Shown: positions 53,181-62,920 of the stretch, in pieces | Layout of the letters: every line of letters starts with the position of its first letter | Position numbering within the stretch: position 1 is the stretch's first letter | Assembly (NCBI RefSeq): GCF_900104695.1 | Contig: NZ_FNSW01000001.1 | Coordinates: forward strand, 2,356,001-2,420,000 | Origin: Paenibacillus sp. GP183 | GTDB taxonomy: Bacteria; Bacillota; Bacilli; Paenibacillales; NBRC-103111 | Direction of reading: 5' to 3' | Length of the DNA: 64,000 nt | Notes under the pieces: generated by a model | Databases searched by the model: none | Told to the model about the DNA's origin: nothing | What the model saw: the letters and a program-made list of their open reading frames with translations, nothing else | Made by a program: the position numbers and the translations under genes

Positions 53181-53222
53181 AAAAAGGCAGTCCCAAAGTC
53201 ATCTAGACTTTGAGGCTGCCCT
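53181..53222 (-). terminator. Terminator of the MCP-like gene
   Basis: On the minus strand GGCAGCCTCAAAGTC pairs with GACTTTGGGACTGCC (one mismatch/G-T), followed by TTTTT. Confidence 0.85.
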
Positions 53223-53278
53223 TGTTGCGCCTCAATGAATAACTTCTATCTATTGTTACGTGTGCACATTGCGGACCC

Positions 53279-54802
53279 TTATTTCAGCAATAAATCCATA
53301 CCGATGACGCCAATCGGGATTCCATTCTTGTCCATAATGGTTTTTGACATAGTAATACATGGTTTTTTAGTGATAGCTGACACGTATTCCGGAGAAATGT
53401 AAAATTCCCCTGACATCGCCTTTTTCCACCATTCCCGGCTCTTTCCATTAACCAGTCCGGCTTCCGGCAGCGAAAAAATAAAGGTTCCATCCCCTCTATT
53501 TGACCAGATCGCTTCAATTCCAGTTGTTTTGTTCAGCACAGTACTTAAATGAGCAGCATGTGCGTCTTCCACCATGGAGATAATGTCAGGCTCTTGCACC
53601 AATGAGCTCAATATCAGCTTCATATCAGAAATATTAACATCCACTGTGGACTCGAGCTTGCGTACTCCGATAGCTTGAATGGCCGTGATAAGCTCAGCTG
53701 AGGAACGATCCAGATTTGTATTAATTCGCTTTAGCATCGACACTTCATGTCTTTGTTTTTTCATCTGCTCAAGCGTATGCTCCACACTAATCCGGGTCCC
53801 GTTTACCAGCTCCACGACCTCTCCCAAGGAAGAAGTAGAATCTGAAGCTAATGCAGATTGCTGCTTGGTGGCATCCGTTGCCTTGGTCACCAAGGTGTTC
53901 ACGCTCAGAATCAGGGAAAAGATTTTGTCAATTTTATCCTTCATGACTTGCATTTCATCGATTCCATGGATAACCGCTTTTTTCTCATCTATAACGGCTG
54001 TCACCACCTGTGACACTCCGCTTTCGATGGATGAGAGAATCTCCGAAGAGCGGGTTACAGCTTCATGGCTTTGGGCGGCTAATTTCTTGATTTCCTGGGC
54101 AACCACTGAAAACCCTCTGCCTTGCTCACCGGCTCTAGCCGCTTCGATGGAGGCATTGAGAGCCAGCAATGAGGTTTGTGAAACTACCTCTGTGATAAAA
54201 GTATTGATCTCTTCGATCTTGGAAGTATGCAAATGGAGCTCTTCGATTCGCTGCTGAATTTTATCATTGTTATTATGTAAATCATTCATCACTTCATCTG
54301 TCGTATTAAGCGATTTGCATACATCAATAACCGTATCCTTCGTCTGCTCACTTTCCCGATGCATATGAACCGCGGAATCGAGGATTTGATCCGCAGCGGC
54401 GGCAACCTGCTGAATCGCAGCAAAAGCTTCCTGAAGCTGCAATGCTGCATGATTGCTACGAATCTGCAGCTCCTCTTCACCCTGAATCGAGGAATCCGCT
54501 ATCGTTGTAAGCTGGCTGATGGATCGATTCACTTCCTCTACAGCAGCTGCCAATCGGTCTGCGACGACTTGGGATTCCTGAATAAATAACAAGATCTGTT
54601 CCTGCTGCAATTGCTCAATCGCTGCTTCCTTGGAACTGAGTGAAGAACGCTGTCTGAAACACAAGATGAGCACGCATATCCATATTAACAATGTTGCTAA
54701 AGTGCCGTAGAGTGATGGCTTCCACAGGTCTGCAAGATTAATAAAAATACCTAAAAAAATAAATCCGAAAAGCCATTTAAAGCCATTTCCTGCGGCTTTC
54801 AT
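53279..54802 (-). CDS. Methyl-accepting-chemotaxis-type protein with C-terminal sensor domain
   Basis: About 507 residues. Two N-terminal membrane helices (about 8-50) with no exterior domain, then a helical signalling domain whose hairpin tip reads [20 protein letters not shown] (the CheA/CheW contact). After the signalling region a C-terminal module (about 390-507) has [26 protein letters not shown] and [14 protein letters not shown], typical of Cache/PDC ligand domains. No HAMP is evident. The ATG at 54802 follows AAAGGAG at 11 bases; a GTG at 54814 overlaps that site. Confidence 0.88.
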   Translation of the reverse strand: MKAAGNGFKWLFGFIFLGIFINLADLWKPSLYGTLATLLIWICVLILCFRQRSSLSSKEAAIEQLQQEQILLFIQESQVVADRLAAAVEEVNRSISQLTTIADSSIQGEEELQIRSNHAALQLQEAFAAIQQVAAAADQILDSAVHMHRESEQTKDTVIDVCKSLNTTDEVMNDLHNNNDKIQQRIEELHLHTSKIEEINTFITEVVSQTSLLALNASIEAARAGEQGRGFSVVAQEIKKLAAQSHEAVTRSSEILSSIESGVSQVVTAVIDEKKAVIHGIDEMQVMKDKIDKIFSLILSVNTLVTKATDATKQQSALASDSTSSLGEVVELVNGTRISVEHTLEQMKKQRHEVSMLKRINTNLDRSSAELITAIQAIGVRKLESTVDVNISDMKLILSSLVQEPDIISMVEDAHAAHLSTVLNKTTGIEAIWSNRGDGTFIFSLPEAGLVNGKSREWWKKAMSGEFYISPEYVSAITKKPCITMSKTIMDKNGIPIGVIGMDLLLK

Positions 54803-54900
54803 CTCAATTGGCACTCCTTTCCTGGATCCTTGCTGGATTTTGTTACATTATATCGAAAAGCAATGAATAATAAAAGGACTTTCCCGTGATTTACCTAACA

Positions 54901-54925
54901 AAAAAGAGGACATTTCTGCCCTCTG
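54901..54925 (-). terminator. Terminator of the SASP-like gene
   Basis: On the minus strand AGAGGGCA pairs with TGTCCTCT (one G-T) around GAAA, followed by six T. Confidence 0.85.
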
Positions 54926-54933
54926 TGTTCAGT

Positions 54934-55062
54934 TCAATATTTGTTTGTATTTTGAGTTGGTGTTGAAGTAGGCTGCTGTTTTTTGTTTGAGGCGTTAGCG
55001 TTAGTTTCTGAAGCAAATTCTGTGTCTTGTGCAGGCTTTTTGTTGCTTTTATTCTTAGCCAC
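54934..55062 (-). CDS. Short gamma-type SASP-like protein, 42 aa
   Basis: A GTG start at 55062 follows AGGAGGTGAG. The product is polar, rich in Asn, Lys, Gln, Thr and Ser, and contains DTEFASETNANAS. TEFASETN is the repeated core of gamma-type small acid-soluble spore proteins (SspE), where the germination protease GPR cuts. SspE usually has about 80-95 residues with two such repeats; here there is one. A terminator follows nine bases later. It is probably a spore-core amino-acid store made late in sporulation (inference). Confidence 0.78.
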   Translation of the reverse strand: MAKNKSNKKPAQDTEFASETNANASNKKQQPTSTPTQNTNKY

Positions 55063-55083
55063 GTTTCTCACCTCCTATGACTT

Positions 55084-55743
55084 TTATTCTTTCCCAAAGG
55101 CAGGCTTCAATACTTCTTTTTTCAATTGATTCCAAATTCCTTCGTTAATAATCCCGGTTCCTTCTTTTACGACAAATACCTTCACGGTTTTCTTGCCCCA
55201 TTGTTCGTAGACTTGATTTTTTGTATTAAAATAGAGATCAATTTTTTTCCCTTTGATGGCGCTGCCCGTATCAGCTACAACCCCGTAGCCGTAACCCGGA
55301 ATAAACAGTACCGTTCCAAGTGGGAATACCTTCGGATCCGCTGCAATGGTGGACAAAGCTTTGCCATCCCGAACCACTTTAAGACCGGAAAAGGTGATGC
55401 CATACTCAGGGTGACCCGGATTTTTACCGGTCGATTCTTTCCCGGCCGAATATCCGGTAGCCACTACTTCAACAGCAGAGTATTTGGTTAAATCTCCATC
55501 CAGATTAGGAATGAATTGATAATTACTTTTTGAATCCTGCAGCGGCTTGACGGCAGCGGATACTTTTTCGGAATTATCGCGAAATACATTTGATTTGGGT
55601 TGGTTCAATAAAGCATTATATGTTGAGGGACTTTGCTCGAAATGGTGCACTCCAGCTCTACCCGGTCCGAAAAAGGCGGCACAAATCATAAATATGATGA
55701 ACAATACAAACAATTTGGTGTTACTAATTCTAATAGGCAACAT
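55084..55743 (-). CDS. 3D-domain (YuiC/Sps-like) muralytic protein
   Basis: 219 residues. An N-terminal membrane anchor (about 9-27) is followed by a linker and a C-terminal 3D domain: [31 protein letters not shown] and GKKIDLYF carry the three family Asp residues. Homologues (YuiC and stationary-phase survival proteins) are lytic transglycosylase-like enzymes that cut peptidoglycan during resting or germination. It lies 21 bases upstream of the SASP-like gene on the same strand and may share its transcript. The ATG at 55743 follows GGGAGGTCAACGATC. Confidence 0.88.
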   Translation of the reverse strand: MLPIRISNTKLFVLFIIFMICAAFFGPGRAGVHHFEQSPSTYNALLNQPKSNVFRDNSEKVSAAVKPLQDSKSNYQFIPNLDGDLTKYSAVEVVATGYSAGKESTGKNPGHPEYGITFSGLKVVRDGKALSTIAADPKVFPLGTVLFIPGYGYGVVADTGSAIKGKKIDLYFNTKNQVYEQWGKKTVKVFVVKEGTGIINEGIWNQLKKEVLKPAFGKE

Positions 55744-55797
55744 TGATCGTTGACCTCCCTATTACAGAAGGTTGTCCAGATTTGATTGCCCTTATAC

Positions 55798-55894
55798 AAG
55801 GATAAACGGCTACGCCGTCCTAAATGACGAGCGCGTTTGTCGAGGTTGATGCGAAGCAAGATAAGTTTAGAAAAACTTATACTTTCTTATCAAC
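55798..55894 (+). repeat. Dispersed two-hairpin repeat, copy 3
   Basis: Nearly identical to copy 1, with the same inner stem CGC/GCG. Hairpin 1 is 55801-55841 and hairpin 2 is 55845-55894 (GTTGAT/ATCAAC outside, ATAAGTTT/AAACTTAT inside). It lies between the YuiC-like gene and the thrS terminator. Confidence 0.85.
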
Positions 55895-55895
55895 A

Positions 55896-55924
55896 CAACA
55901 AAAAGCACTATCCGAAGATAGTGC
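55896..55924 (-). terminator. thrS terminator
   Basis: GCACTATC-CGAA-GATAGTGC (55905-55924), followed on the minus strand by TTTTTGTTG. It directly abuts repeat copy 3. Confidence 0.9.
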
Positions 55925-55944
55925 CCGGGTGATTCTAAACCTTT

Positions 55945-57879
55945 TTACTGCTTCAAGCGAATCTCTTCCTGAATCGTGGCGATGACGCTGTCTACCGGAT
56001 GAGTACCCAGATCGCCTTGGCCGCGTTTACGAATCGACAACGAATCGGAGCTCACTTCATTCTCTCCCACAACCAGCATGAATGGAATTTTCTCAAGCTG
56101 GGCTTCGCGAATTTTGTAGCCGAGCTTCTCATTGCGGTTGTCTGCCTCGACTCGGATACCGGCCATTTTCAGACGCTCAGTCACATCATTCGAGAAAGCT
56201 TCAAAGGCTGGCGATACTGGTATGACTTTGGCTTGAACCGGCATGAGCCAGGTTGGAAGCGCACCTGTAAAGTTTTCCAGCAGGTAGGCTGTCATGCGTT
56301 CCATGGTGCTGATAATCCCTCTATGAATTACGACTGGACGATGCTTTTGGCCATCTTCGCCTACATACTCAAGCTCGAAGCGTTCCGGCAGGAGGAAGTC
56401 CAGCTGAACAGTGGATAAAGTTTCTTCCTTTTTCAAAGCAGTCCTGATTTGCACGTCCAGCTTAGGGCCGTAGAAAGCCGCTTCACCTTCCGCTTCATAA
56501 AACGGCAGATCCATTTCCTCCACAACCTCACGGAGCATACGCTGGGACATTTCCCACATGGCATCGTTTTGAAAATATTTTTCAGTATCCTTGGGATCGC
56601 GATAGGACAATCGGAAACGGTAATCGGTAATGCCGAAATCTTTATATACCTCACGAATCAAAGTCACAACACGTGCGAATTCATCCTTGATCTGATCCGG
56701 ACGACAGAAGATGTGAGCATCATTCAAGGTCATGGCACGCACGCGGTGAAGACCTGTCAAGGCTCCTGACATTTCATAACGATGCATGGTGCCAAGCTCC
56801 GCAATACGTATTGGAAGATCCCTGTAGCTGCGCATATCAGCCTTATAGACCATCATGTGATGCGGACAGTTCATGGGGCGAAGAACGAGCTCTTCATTAT
56901 CCATGATCATCTTGGGAAACATATCTTCATGGTAGTGGTCCCAGTGTCCGGACGTTTTGTAAAGCTCCACGTTGGCAAGCACAGGAGTATACACATGTTG
57001 ATATCCCAGCCGCTCCTCAAGATCAACGATATAACGCTCCATGGTGCGGCGTACCTTTGCTCCGTTAGGCAGCCAAAGCGGCAAGCCCTGTCCCACCTCA
57101 CGGGAAAAAGCGAACATTTTCAGCTCTCTGCCCAGTTTACGATGATCACGCTTTTTGGCTTCTTCCAGCAAATGCAGATGCTCATCCAGCTGTGCCTTCT
57201 TTGGAAAGGCAGTGCCGTAAATGCGCTGAAGCATCTTGTTCTTGGCATCTCCGCGCCAGTAAGCACCCGCGATGCTAAGAAGCTTGAAGGCTTTGATTCT
57301 CCCTGTCGAAGGCAGATGCGGACCTCTGCATAGATCAAAAAACTCGCCCTGCTCGTAAATGGTGATAACGGAGCTCTCCGGCAATTCCCGGATCAGCTCA
57401 AGCTTAAGAGGGTCATCGAGATCGGCGAAAATGCGAAGTGCTTCTTCACGTTCCACGACACGACGATTGATCGGAAGATTTTCCTGCACAATGCGATCCA
57501 TTTCCTTTTCAATTTTGCCCAAATCTTCAGGCGTTAGTGAAGTCTCCAAATCGACGTCATAATAAAACCCATCTTCGATTACAGGTCCAATCCCAAGCTT
57601 CACGGCATTCGTGCCGTAAATCCGTTTAAGCGCCTGGGCCATCAAATGGGCTGTGCTGTGACGGTAAATCTCCAGACCCGCTTCGCTGTCAAGCGTCAAT
57701 ATTTCCACATCGGCATCCTGCTCGATTGCAAAGGATAGATCCACAGGCTTGCCATTCACCTTGCCGGCAATGGCATTCTTCCTCAGCCCAGACGAAATCG
57801 CCTCCGCTACTTGTTCGATGGTTGTGCCATAAGCAAACTCTCTTACTGCGCCATCGGGTAATTTTACTTGTACAACCAT
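55945..57879 (-). CDS. thrS: Threonyl-tRNA synthetase
   Basis: 644 residues, full length. TGS domain (about 1-62: [20 protein letters not shown]), editing domain with [16 protein letters not shown], class II catalytic core ([11 protein letters not shown] has the zinc Cys; [15 protein letters not shown]) and the C-terminal anticodon-binding domain ending at [10 protein letters not shown] and beyond. It charges tRNA-Thr. The ATG at 57879 follows GGGAGG. A T-box leader lies upstream, so expression rises when tRNA-Thr is uncharged. ytxC precedes it, as in Bacillus subtilis. Confidence 0.97.
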   Translation of the reverse strand: MVVQVKLPDGAVREFAYGTTIEQVAEAISSGLRKNAIAGKVNGKPVDLSFAIEQDADVEILTLDSEAGLEIYRHSTAHLMAQALKRIYGTNAVKLGIGPVIEDGFYYDVDLETSLTPEDLGKIEKEMDRIVQENLPINRRVVEREEALRIFADLDDPLKLELIRELPESSVITIYEQGEFFDLCRGPHLPSTGRIKAFKLLSIAGAYWRGDAKNKMLQRIYGTAFPKKAQLDEHLHLLEEAKKRDHRKLGRELKMFAFSREVGQGLPLWLPNGAKVRRTMERYIVDLEERLGYQHVYTPVLANVELYKTSGHWDHYHEDMFPKMIMDNEELVLRPMNCPHHMMVYKADMRSYRDLPIRIAELGTMHRYEMSGALTGLHRVRAMTLNDAHIFCRPDQIKDEFARVVTLIREVYKDFGITDYRFRLSYRDPKDTEKYFQNDAMWEMSQRMLREVVEEMDLPFYEAEGEAAFYGPKLDVQIRTALKKEETLSTVQLDFLLPERFELEYVGEDGQKHRPVVIHRGIISTMERMTAYLLENFTGALPTWLMPVQAKVIPVSPAFEAFSNDVTERLKMAGIRVEADNRNEKLGYKIREAQLEKIPFMLVVGENEVSSDSLSIRKRGQGDLGTHPVDSVIATIQEEIRLKQ

Positions 57880-57899
57880 ATGAATTCCTCCCATAATTT

Positions 57900-58215
57900 T
57901 TTTTGAACGCAAAAAACACACGTCATCCCAAAAGGGACGAGTGCGTTCAGCTCGTGGTTCCACCCTAGTTCGATCCGCTCCAATCATACAAGCGAATCCT
58001 CATCAGCATTCTTTAACGGAAATGATCCGGTATTGTTTACTTTGGGCCTTGAAACATTTCCCTAACCCAGTTCCACTATACAGCTACAAAGGGGTAAATA
58101 TACCGTTTCACTGAAGGAGATTTCAGCCAAGTCTCCTATCTCTGGGCAGTTACTATCCGTACATTCATGTCTTTGGTCCAGCGCCTTCGTACTCATTATA
58201 AAGGTCGCTCCCTCT
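57900..58215 (-). ncRNA. T-box riboswitch leader of thrS
   Basis: The conserved T-box core reads AGGGTGGAACCACGAGC on the minus strand, around 57950-57968. It is followed by a terminator hairpin, CACTCGTCCC with GGGATGACGTGTG, and a T-run just before the thrS ribosome binding site. About 240 bases of structured leader precede it. Uncharged tRNA-Thr would favour the antiterminator. I could not place the specifier codon with confidence. Confidence 0.92.
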
Positions 58216-58219
58216 CAGG

Positions 58220-59122
58220 TCAAGGGTAGAGATGATCCTTAATCCCGATTTCACCCAAGTAAGCTTGGCAATCCCTGCAATATGAGCATAGGACTGTCCT
58301 GCCTTCGAAGATTTGACTGATCGTTTTTATGATGAGCAAATCAGGCTCCCTCGTATGAATCCGGATCGTCGCCGGTGCCACCGCAATTAAAGTGCTGACG
58401 ACCATATCTTCAAAATTAATGTCCTTATCGAGTACCTCCAGCTTGAAGGTGGCATCGAGCTCCTTTAGCTCAATCAGTTCAAACCGATCATTAAAGATCA
58501 GGAACTCACTTCCTCCTTTATGAATCAAATGAGCCGAGGGAGTTTTGCTTTCCTGCATATATACAAAATACTGAAGCAAGGAAATGAATTCCTGATACTG
58601 CCGGTCCAGCATGCTTTCATCAATGGCTACTTCTACCAGAACTCTTAGCTCCTCAACATACTCCTGCAAGCGAAACCGAACAAAGCCCTCCACCACCATG
58701 AGGGGGTGTTCTTTGAAATATTGTATGATTTGCTCGGTCACATAAGCCTGTCTGCGATCCAATAAGGAGGAAATGGTGGACAAGGGTGCCTTGCTGCCAT
58801 CCAAAAACTGCTTGCAGTATTGCTGGACACTGTGAATATCCGTATCTGTGAGCGGCTGAAATTCCCTTTTAATCAGCTCCGCAAGAACCACCGAGTCCAT
58901 AACATGAATCATATATTCAGCCAAAATAGAGCAAACCGTTACTTCCACAGTATCCGGCACACTCAGTTGAACAATCGAAAATTGCTCATAGATACTGCTT
59001 GTTAGTTGTAAATCGATTGCATCTTTATGTACTGCGACAAGCTTTTGCTCCAATGAAACAATCCAATCATCCGGAGACTGCCGAGCCGGGTTCTTCATCA
59101 CTATGGTCAATGACTTTGTCAT
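58220..59122 (-). CDS. ytxC: Putative sporulation protein YtxC
   Basis: 300-residue soluble protein of the YtxC-like family. No membrane helices. FKEHPLMVVEGFVRFRLQEY and EYVEELRVLVEVAIDE in the centre and a C-terminal CSYCRDCQAYLGE Cys motif are recognisable. The family is conserved next to thrS in endospore formers; its role is not established. The ATG at 59122 follows AAAGGAG. The T-box begins right after its stop. Confidence 0.9.
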   Translation of the reverse strand: MTKSLTIVMKNPARQSPDDWIVSLEQKLVAVHKDAIDLQLTSSIYEQFSIVQLSVPDTVEVTVCSILAEYMIHVMDSVVLAELIKREFQPLTDTDIHSVQQYCKQFLDGSKAPLSTISSLLDRRQAYVTEQIIQYFKEHPLMVVEGFVRFRLQEYVEELRVLVEVAIDESMLDRQYQEFISLLQYFVYMQESKTPSAHLIHKGGSEFLIFNDRFELIELKELDATFKLEVLDKDINFEDMVVSTLIAVAPATIRIHTREPDLLIIKTISQIFEGRTVLCSYCRDCQAYLGEIGIKDHLYP

Positions 59123-59244
59123 GGAAGGTACTCCTTTCGAATAACCGGGTATATCCTTTTCTCCCTAAACCAAGTATATGGTCGATTAGAAACAGATATA
59201 CAACGTAACCTTTTCCATTTGGTCTATCGCCCGTCCGGCAACAG

Positions 59245-59291
59245 AAAAAGCTCTTCGTCCCTCAAATTCAGGAAGGAACGAAGAGCTTTTT
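59245..59291. terminator. Bidirectional terminator after mqnC
   Basis: AAAAAGCTCTTCGT pairs with ACGAAGAGCTTTTT, with an inner imperfect CCCT/AGGA region. It lies 17 bases after the mqnC stop. Confidence 0.9.
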
Positions 59292-59307
59292 GTTGTGAAC
59301 ATCCGCT

Positions 59308-60444
59308 CTAATTTTGCATGACAAAGTCGTTTGTGATCACTTCGGACTCATCTTCAAACATACGCAAGGTTTGGTACTTGGTGTTGCGCTGAGCTGGAAT
59401 TTTACCCGCTTCTCGGATCAGCTTCAGGGTTGAGGTGATGTTCACCTTGTAGGTCGTTCCCGCTGCTGAAACTACGTTTTCTTCGATCATCGTGCTGCCG
59501 AAATCATTACAGCCGTATTGAAGCGTCTGCTTGCCAATTTCCGGACCCATGGTGACCCATGAGGATTGGAAATTAGGAATGTTATCCAGCATGATGCGGC
59601 TAATGGCCAGCGTCTTCAAGTATTCCTCTGGCTTCACCTTATCTGCTTTCAAGTTCGTATTGTCTGGTTGGAAGGTCCATGGGATAAAGGCAAGGAAACC
59701 TGGTGTATTCAGCTTCTGCAGCTTAACATCATCTTGCGCATCACGGATACGCAGCAGATGAAGCGCACGCTCTTCCATGGATTCGCCAAAGCCGATAACC
59801 ATGGTACCCGTCGTGTGCATGCCAAGTTTATGTGCCGTCTGCATCACTTCGATCCAATCGCGCCAAGAGCCTTTCAAACGGCTGATTTTTCTGCGAGTGC
59901 GGTCATCGAGGATCTCGGCGCCTCCGCCCGGAAGGGAATCGAGGCCGGCGTCTCTCAGCTCGCGCACGATCTCTTGAAGCGATAAGCCGCCAGAAACATC
60001 TTTCATCTTCATAATCTCTGCCGGAGAAAAAGAATGCATAGTGATTGTGAAGCGTTTCTTGATTTCTCTCAGCAAATTGGTGTAATAGCTGAAAGGCAGA
60101 TCGGGGTTTGTACCGCCCTGCATTAAAATTTCGGTGCCGCCAACATCTATGGTTTCTTGAATCTTGTTGAAAATAGTCTCATCCGGCAGGATGTACCCTT
60201 CGCTAGAACCCGGCGGTCTGTAAAAAGCGCAAAACTTACAGTACACATCACAGATATTCGTATAGTTAATATTTCTGCCTATGACAAATGTTGTAATCGG
60301 GTCGGGATGCCATTTTTGCATAATCAGATTAGCCGTATGGCCCATTTTCTCTATTTGATCGGATTCGAACAAGGTGATACATTCTTCTACATCTATTCGT
60401 CCACCTGCAAGTGATTTTTGCAAGATACCATCCACATTTGACAT
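59308..60444 (-). CDS. mqnC: Cyclic dehypoxanthinyl futalosine synthase
   Basis: 378-residue radical SAM enzyme of the futalosine route to menaquinone. It has the cluster motif CDVYCKFCAFYR, LMQGGTNPDL after it, and HSFSPAEI and LDSLPGGGAEIL typical of MqnC. Its presence implies that this organism makes menaquinone through futalosine, not the o-succinylbenzoate route of Bacillus subtilis. The ATG at 60444 follows AAAGGAG. No other mqn gene lies in the window. Confidence 0.94.
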   Translation of the reverse strand: MSNVDGILQKSLAGGRIDVEECITLFESDQIEKMGHTANLIMQKWHPDPITTFVIGRNINYTNICDVYCKFCAFYRPPGSSEGYILPDETIFNKIQETIDVGGTEILMQGGTNPDLPFSYYTNLLREIKKRFTITMHSFSPAEIMKMKDVSGGLSLQEIVRELRDAGLDSLPGGGAEILDDRTRRKISRLKGSWRDWIEVMQTAHKLGMHTTGTMVIGFGESMEERALHLLRIRDAQDDVKLQKLNTPGFLAFIPWTFQPDNTNLKADKVKPEEYLKTLAISRIMLDNIPNFQSSWVTMGPEIGKQTLQYGCNDFGSTMIEENVVSAAGTTYKVNITSTLKLIREAGKIPAQRNTKYQTLRMFEDESEVITNDFVMQN

Positions 60445-60521
60445 CCTGACAGCTCCTTTTGTTTAACGATTGTTTCTTCCATCGTACCATATTCGGTACA
60501 TGTCGTCACGACAAAAGGATT

Positions 60522-61712
60522 CTACTTGCTGCTTACACTCTGAAGTGCCTGCTCCAGATCTTGAATAATATCTTCCACATCCTCTAACCCTACTGAGTAA
60601 CGGACAAGGCCATCGGTTATGCCTCTCTGAAGCCTGACATCCCTAGGCATTGCTGCATGAGACATCATGGCGGGATAGGACAAGATGCTCTCAACGGCTC
60701 CAAGGCTCACAGCGACCAAAGGGATCTTCACTTTGGCCATAAGCTGTTTGGCGCGTTCTCCTGAACCAACATCAAACGAAACAACAGCTCCGTAGCCAAG
60801 GGATTGCTTCTCATGAATCTCCCGTCCCGGGTGGTTAGCCAATCCCGGGTAGTACACGGAGTCGATGCCTGAATGCACGGATAACCACTGTGCAAGCCGG
60901 CGGGCTCCTTTTTCTGAGACATCCATCCGGGCTTGCAGTGTCTTCATACCTCTGATAAGCAGCCAGGAATCCTGCACCCCAAGTACGTTGCCCAAGCCGT
61001 TTTGAATTTGCTTCATCCTGCGGCCCAAGCTTTCGTTTGCGGTTACGGCAAGGCCTGCAAGCAGGTCACTGTGGCCTCCGAGGAATTTGGTCGCGCTGTG
61101 CAGCACAATATCAATGCCGTACTCAATGGGCCGTTGATGGTAAGGGGTCATGAATGTGTTGTCCAGCATGGTCAGCAATTCATGCTCTTTAGCCCAGTCG
61201 GCAACCGCACGGATATCTGTGATTTTAAGAGTTGGATTCGACGGCGTTTCAATAAAAACAGCTTTCGTGTTCGGCTTCAAGGCTGCCTTCATTTGATCCA
61301 GATCAGTCATATCCACGAAGGTGGTCTCTATGCTCATACGGTTTAAAATCGTCGTTAAAAGCCGATACGTACCACCATAGACATCTTCCGTACAGATGAT
61401 ATGATCACCGCTGGAAAGCAGCATAAACGCAGAGGAAATGGCCGCCATCCCGGAGGAAAAAGCGAACCCCCTCGCCCCGCCTTCAAGCTTGGCTATGTAA
61501 TCCTCCAGAGCCTGCCGAGTCGGATTTCCGGAACGCGTATAATCGTATTCCGGCGGATTGTCTAAAGAAAAATGATGAAAAGTAGATGCTTGATATAAGG
61601 GAACGCTGGAGGCTCCAGTCGCTTTGTCAATTTCCGCTCCGAAATGGATCAATCGGGTTGCGAATTTGGCTTCTTCTTGCTTAAGGTCCTCATTGTCATG
61701 TTTGTTGGCCAT
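60522..61712 (-). CDS. metC: Cystathionine beta-lyase-type PLP enzyme
   Basis: 396 residues, Cys/Met metabolism PLP family. It has [32 protein letters not shown], the PLP Lys in [12 protein letters not shown] and the C-terminal [11 protein letters not shown]. Cleaves cystathionine to homocysteine; the exact activity (beta-lyase or gamma-type) rests on its position after metI. The ATG overlaps the metI stop by one base (TAATG). It is the last gene of the S-box-controlled operon. Confidence 0.88.
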   Translation of the reverse strand: MANKHDNEDLKQEEAKFATRLIHFGAEIDKATGASSVPLYQASTFHHFSLDNPPEYDYTRSGNPTRQALEDYIAKLEGGARGFAFSSGMAAISSAFMLLSSGDHIICTEDVYGGTYRLLTTILNRMSIETTFVDMTDLDQMKAALKPNTKAVFIETPSNPTLKITDIRAVADWAKEHELLTMLDNTFMTPYHQRPIEYGIDIVLHSATKFLGGHSDLLAGLAVTANESLGRRMKQIQNGLGNVLGVQDSWLLIRGMKTLQARMDVSEKGARRLAQWLSVHSGIDSVYYPGLANHPGREIHEKQSLGYGAVVSFDVGSGERAKQLMAKVKIPLVAVSLGAVESILSYPAMMSHAAMPRDVRLQRGITDGLVRYSVGLEDVEDIIQDLEQALQSVSSK

Positions 61713-62884
61713 TATTTGGGTTCACCTTCCAGTTCCGCTCCAGCCAAATCCAGTGCATGGCCCAGATCTTCGATTAAATCATCGATGTGCTCAATCCCTA
61801 CGGAAAAGCGCAAGAGACGATCATCCACGCCAATTTTTTGGCGAATTTCAAGCGGAATATCGGCGTGTGTCTGCACGGCAGGATAAGTCATCAGGGATTC
61901 GACGCCGCCCAAGCTTTCTGCAAAAGCGATCAGCTGAATATGGCGAAGAATGGGCTCAACGAGTCTCGCATCCTGCACTTTAAAGGAGAAAATCCCGGTA
62001 TTTCCGCTGGATTGTTTATTTTGAATCGCAAAGCCCGGATGATTCTCCAGAGCAGGGTAATACACTTCTGCAATGAGCGGGTGTGTGAGCAAAAACTTCG
62101 CTAATGCAGTCGCATTAAATTCATGCCGTTCCATACGAAGGGCTAATGTCTTCATACCTCTCATCAGCAGCCAGCTATCTTGAGGTCCAAGTACGGCTCC
62201 AATGGAGTTGTGCAAAATGGCCATCTGCTCGGAAAGCTCTTTCCCCTTGGTCACGATCAGTCCGGCAAGCACATCATTATGTCCACCCAGGTATTTCGTG
62301 GCGCTATGAATGATAATATCCGCACCCAGCTCAATAGGGCGTTGCAAGAATGGGGTCAGCAGTGTGTTATCGACAATGCTCACGATTCCTTTATTGCGAG
62401 CCCAAGTACAAACCAGCTCAAGGTCAGTTACCATCATAAGCGGATTAGTTGGTGTTTCAACGACAATTCCTTTGGTATTTGGCTTGGCAGCTGCTTCAAG
62501 GGCATCCATGTCGTTCGTATCGACATAGGTCGCGGTCACTCCAAATCTCGACATGATCTTCTCCAGCAAACGATAAGTGCCTCCATACAGATCAAGTGAA
62601 ACAATCAGATGGTCGCCATGGCTGAACATCGCAAAGATCGTTTGCAGTGCGGCCATGCCTGATGAGCAGGCAAATCCCTGATCTCCGGATTCAAGCTGAG
62701 CAATGGCTTGTTCAAGGATGGCCCGGGTAGGGTTCTTGGTCCGCGAATAATCAAAGCCTGTGCTCTGCCCGAGCTTGGGGTGACGAAATGCGGTGGACTG
62801 ATAAATCGGAAAGCTGACGGCTCCGGTATCTGGATCGGACTGGGAGCCAATCTGGGCGAGATGACTTTCTATTTTCATAATCAA
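61712..62884 (-). CDS. metI: Cystathionine gamma-synthase / O-acetylhomoserine thiolyase
   Basis: 390 residues, paralogous to the next gene. IYQSTAFRHPKLGQSTGFDY, SRTKNPTR and CSSGMAALQTI precede the PLP Lys in HSATKYLGGHND; LLRFSVGIEHI closes the domain. Joins O-acetylhomoserine to cysteine or sulfide. The TTG at 62884 follows GAGAGG at about nine bases; an ATG at 62878 is the alternative. It lies 37 bases downstream of metA and is coupled to metC. Confidence 0.9.
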   Translation of the reverse strand: MIMKIESHLAQIGSQSDPDTGAVSFPIYQSTAFRHPKLGQSTGFDYSRTKNPTRAILEQAIAQLESGDQGFACSSGMAALQTIFAMFSHGDHLIVSLDLYGGTYRLLEKIMSRFGVTATYVDTNDMDALEAAAKPNTKGIVVETPTNPLMMVTDLELVCTWARNKGIVSIVDNTLLTPFLQRPIELGADIIIHSATKYLGGHNDVLAGLIVTKGKELSEQMAILHNSIGAVLGPQDSWLLMRGMKTLALRMERHEFNATALAKFLLTHPLIAEVYYPALENHPGFAIQNKQSSGNTGIFSFKVQDARLVEPILRHIQLIAFAESLGGVESLMTYPAVQTHADIPLEIRQKIGVDDRLLRFSVGIEHIDDLIEDLGHALDLAGAELEGEPK

Positions 62885-62920
62885 TGCGCCTGCCTCTCTA
62901 TAATAATAATCATGAAATCA

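Noticed and set aside
53115-53213. 32-codon plus-strand frame after GGAGAGGG
   Set aside because: The site is too close to the ATG and the frame runs through the terminator hairpin of the MCP-like gene.
57990-58110. Specifier codon of the thrS T-box
   Set aside because: ACC and ACT triplets can be found in the leader, but I could not fold Stem I well enough to choose one.
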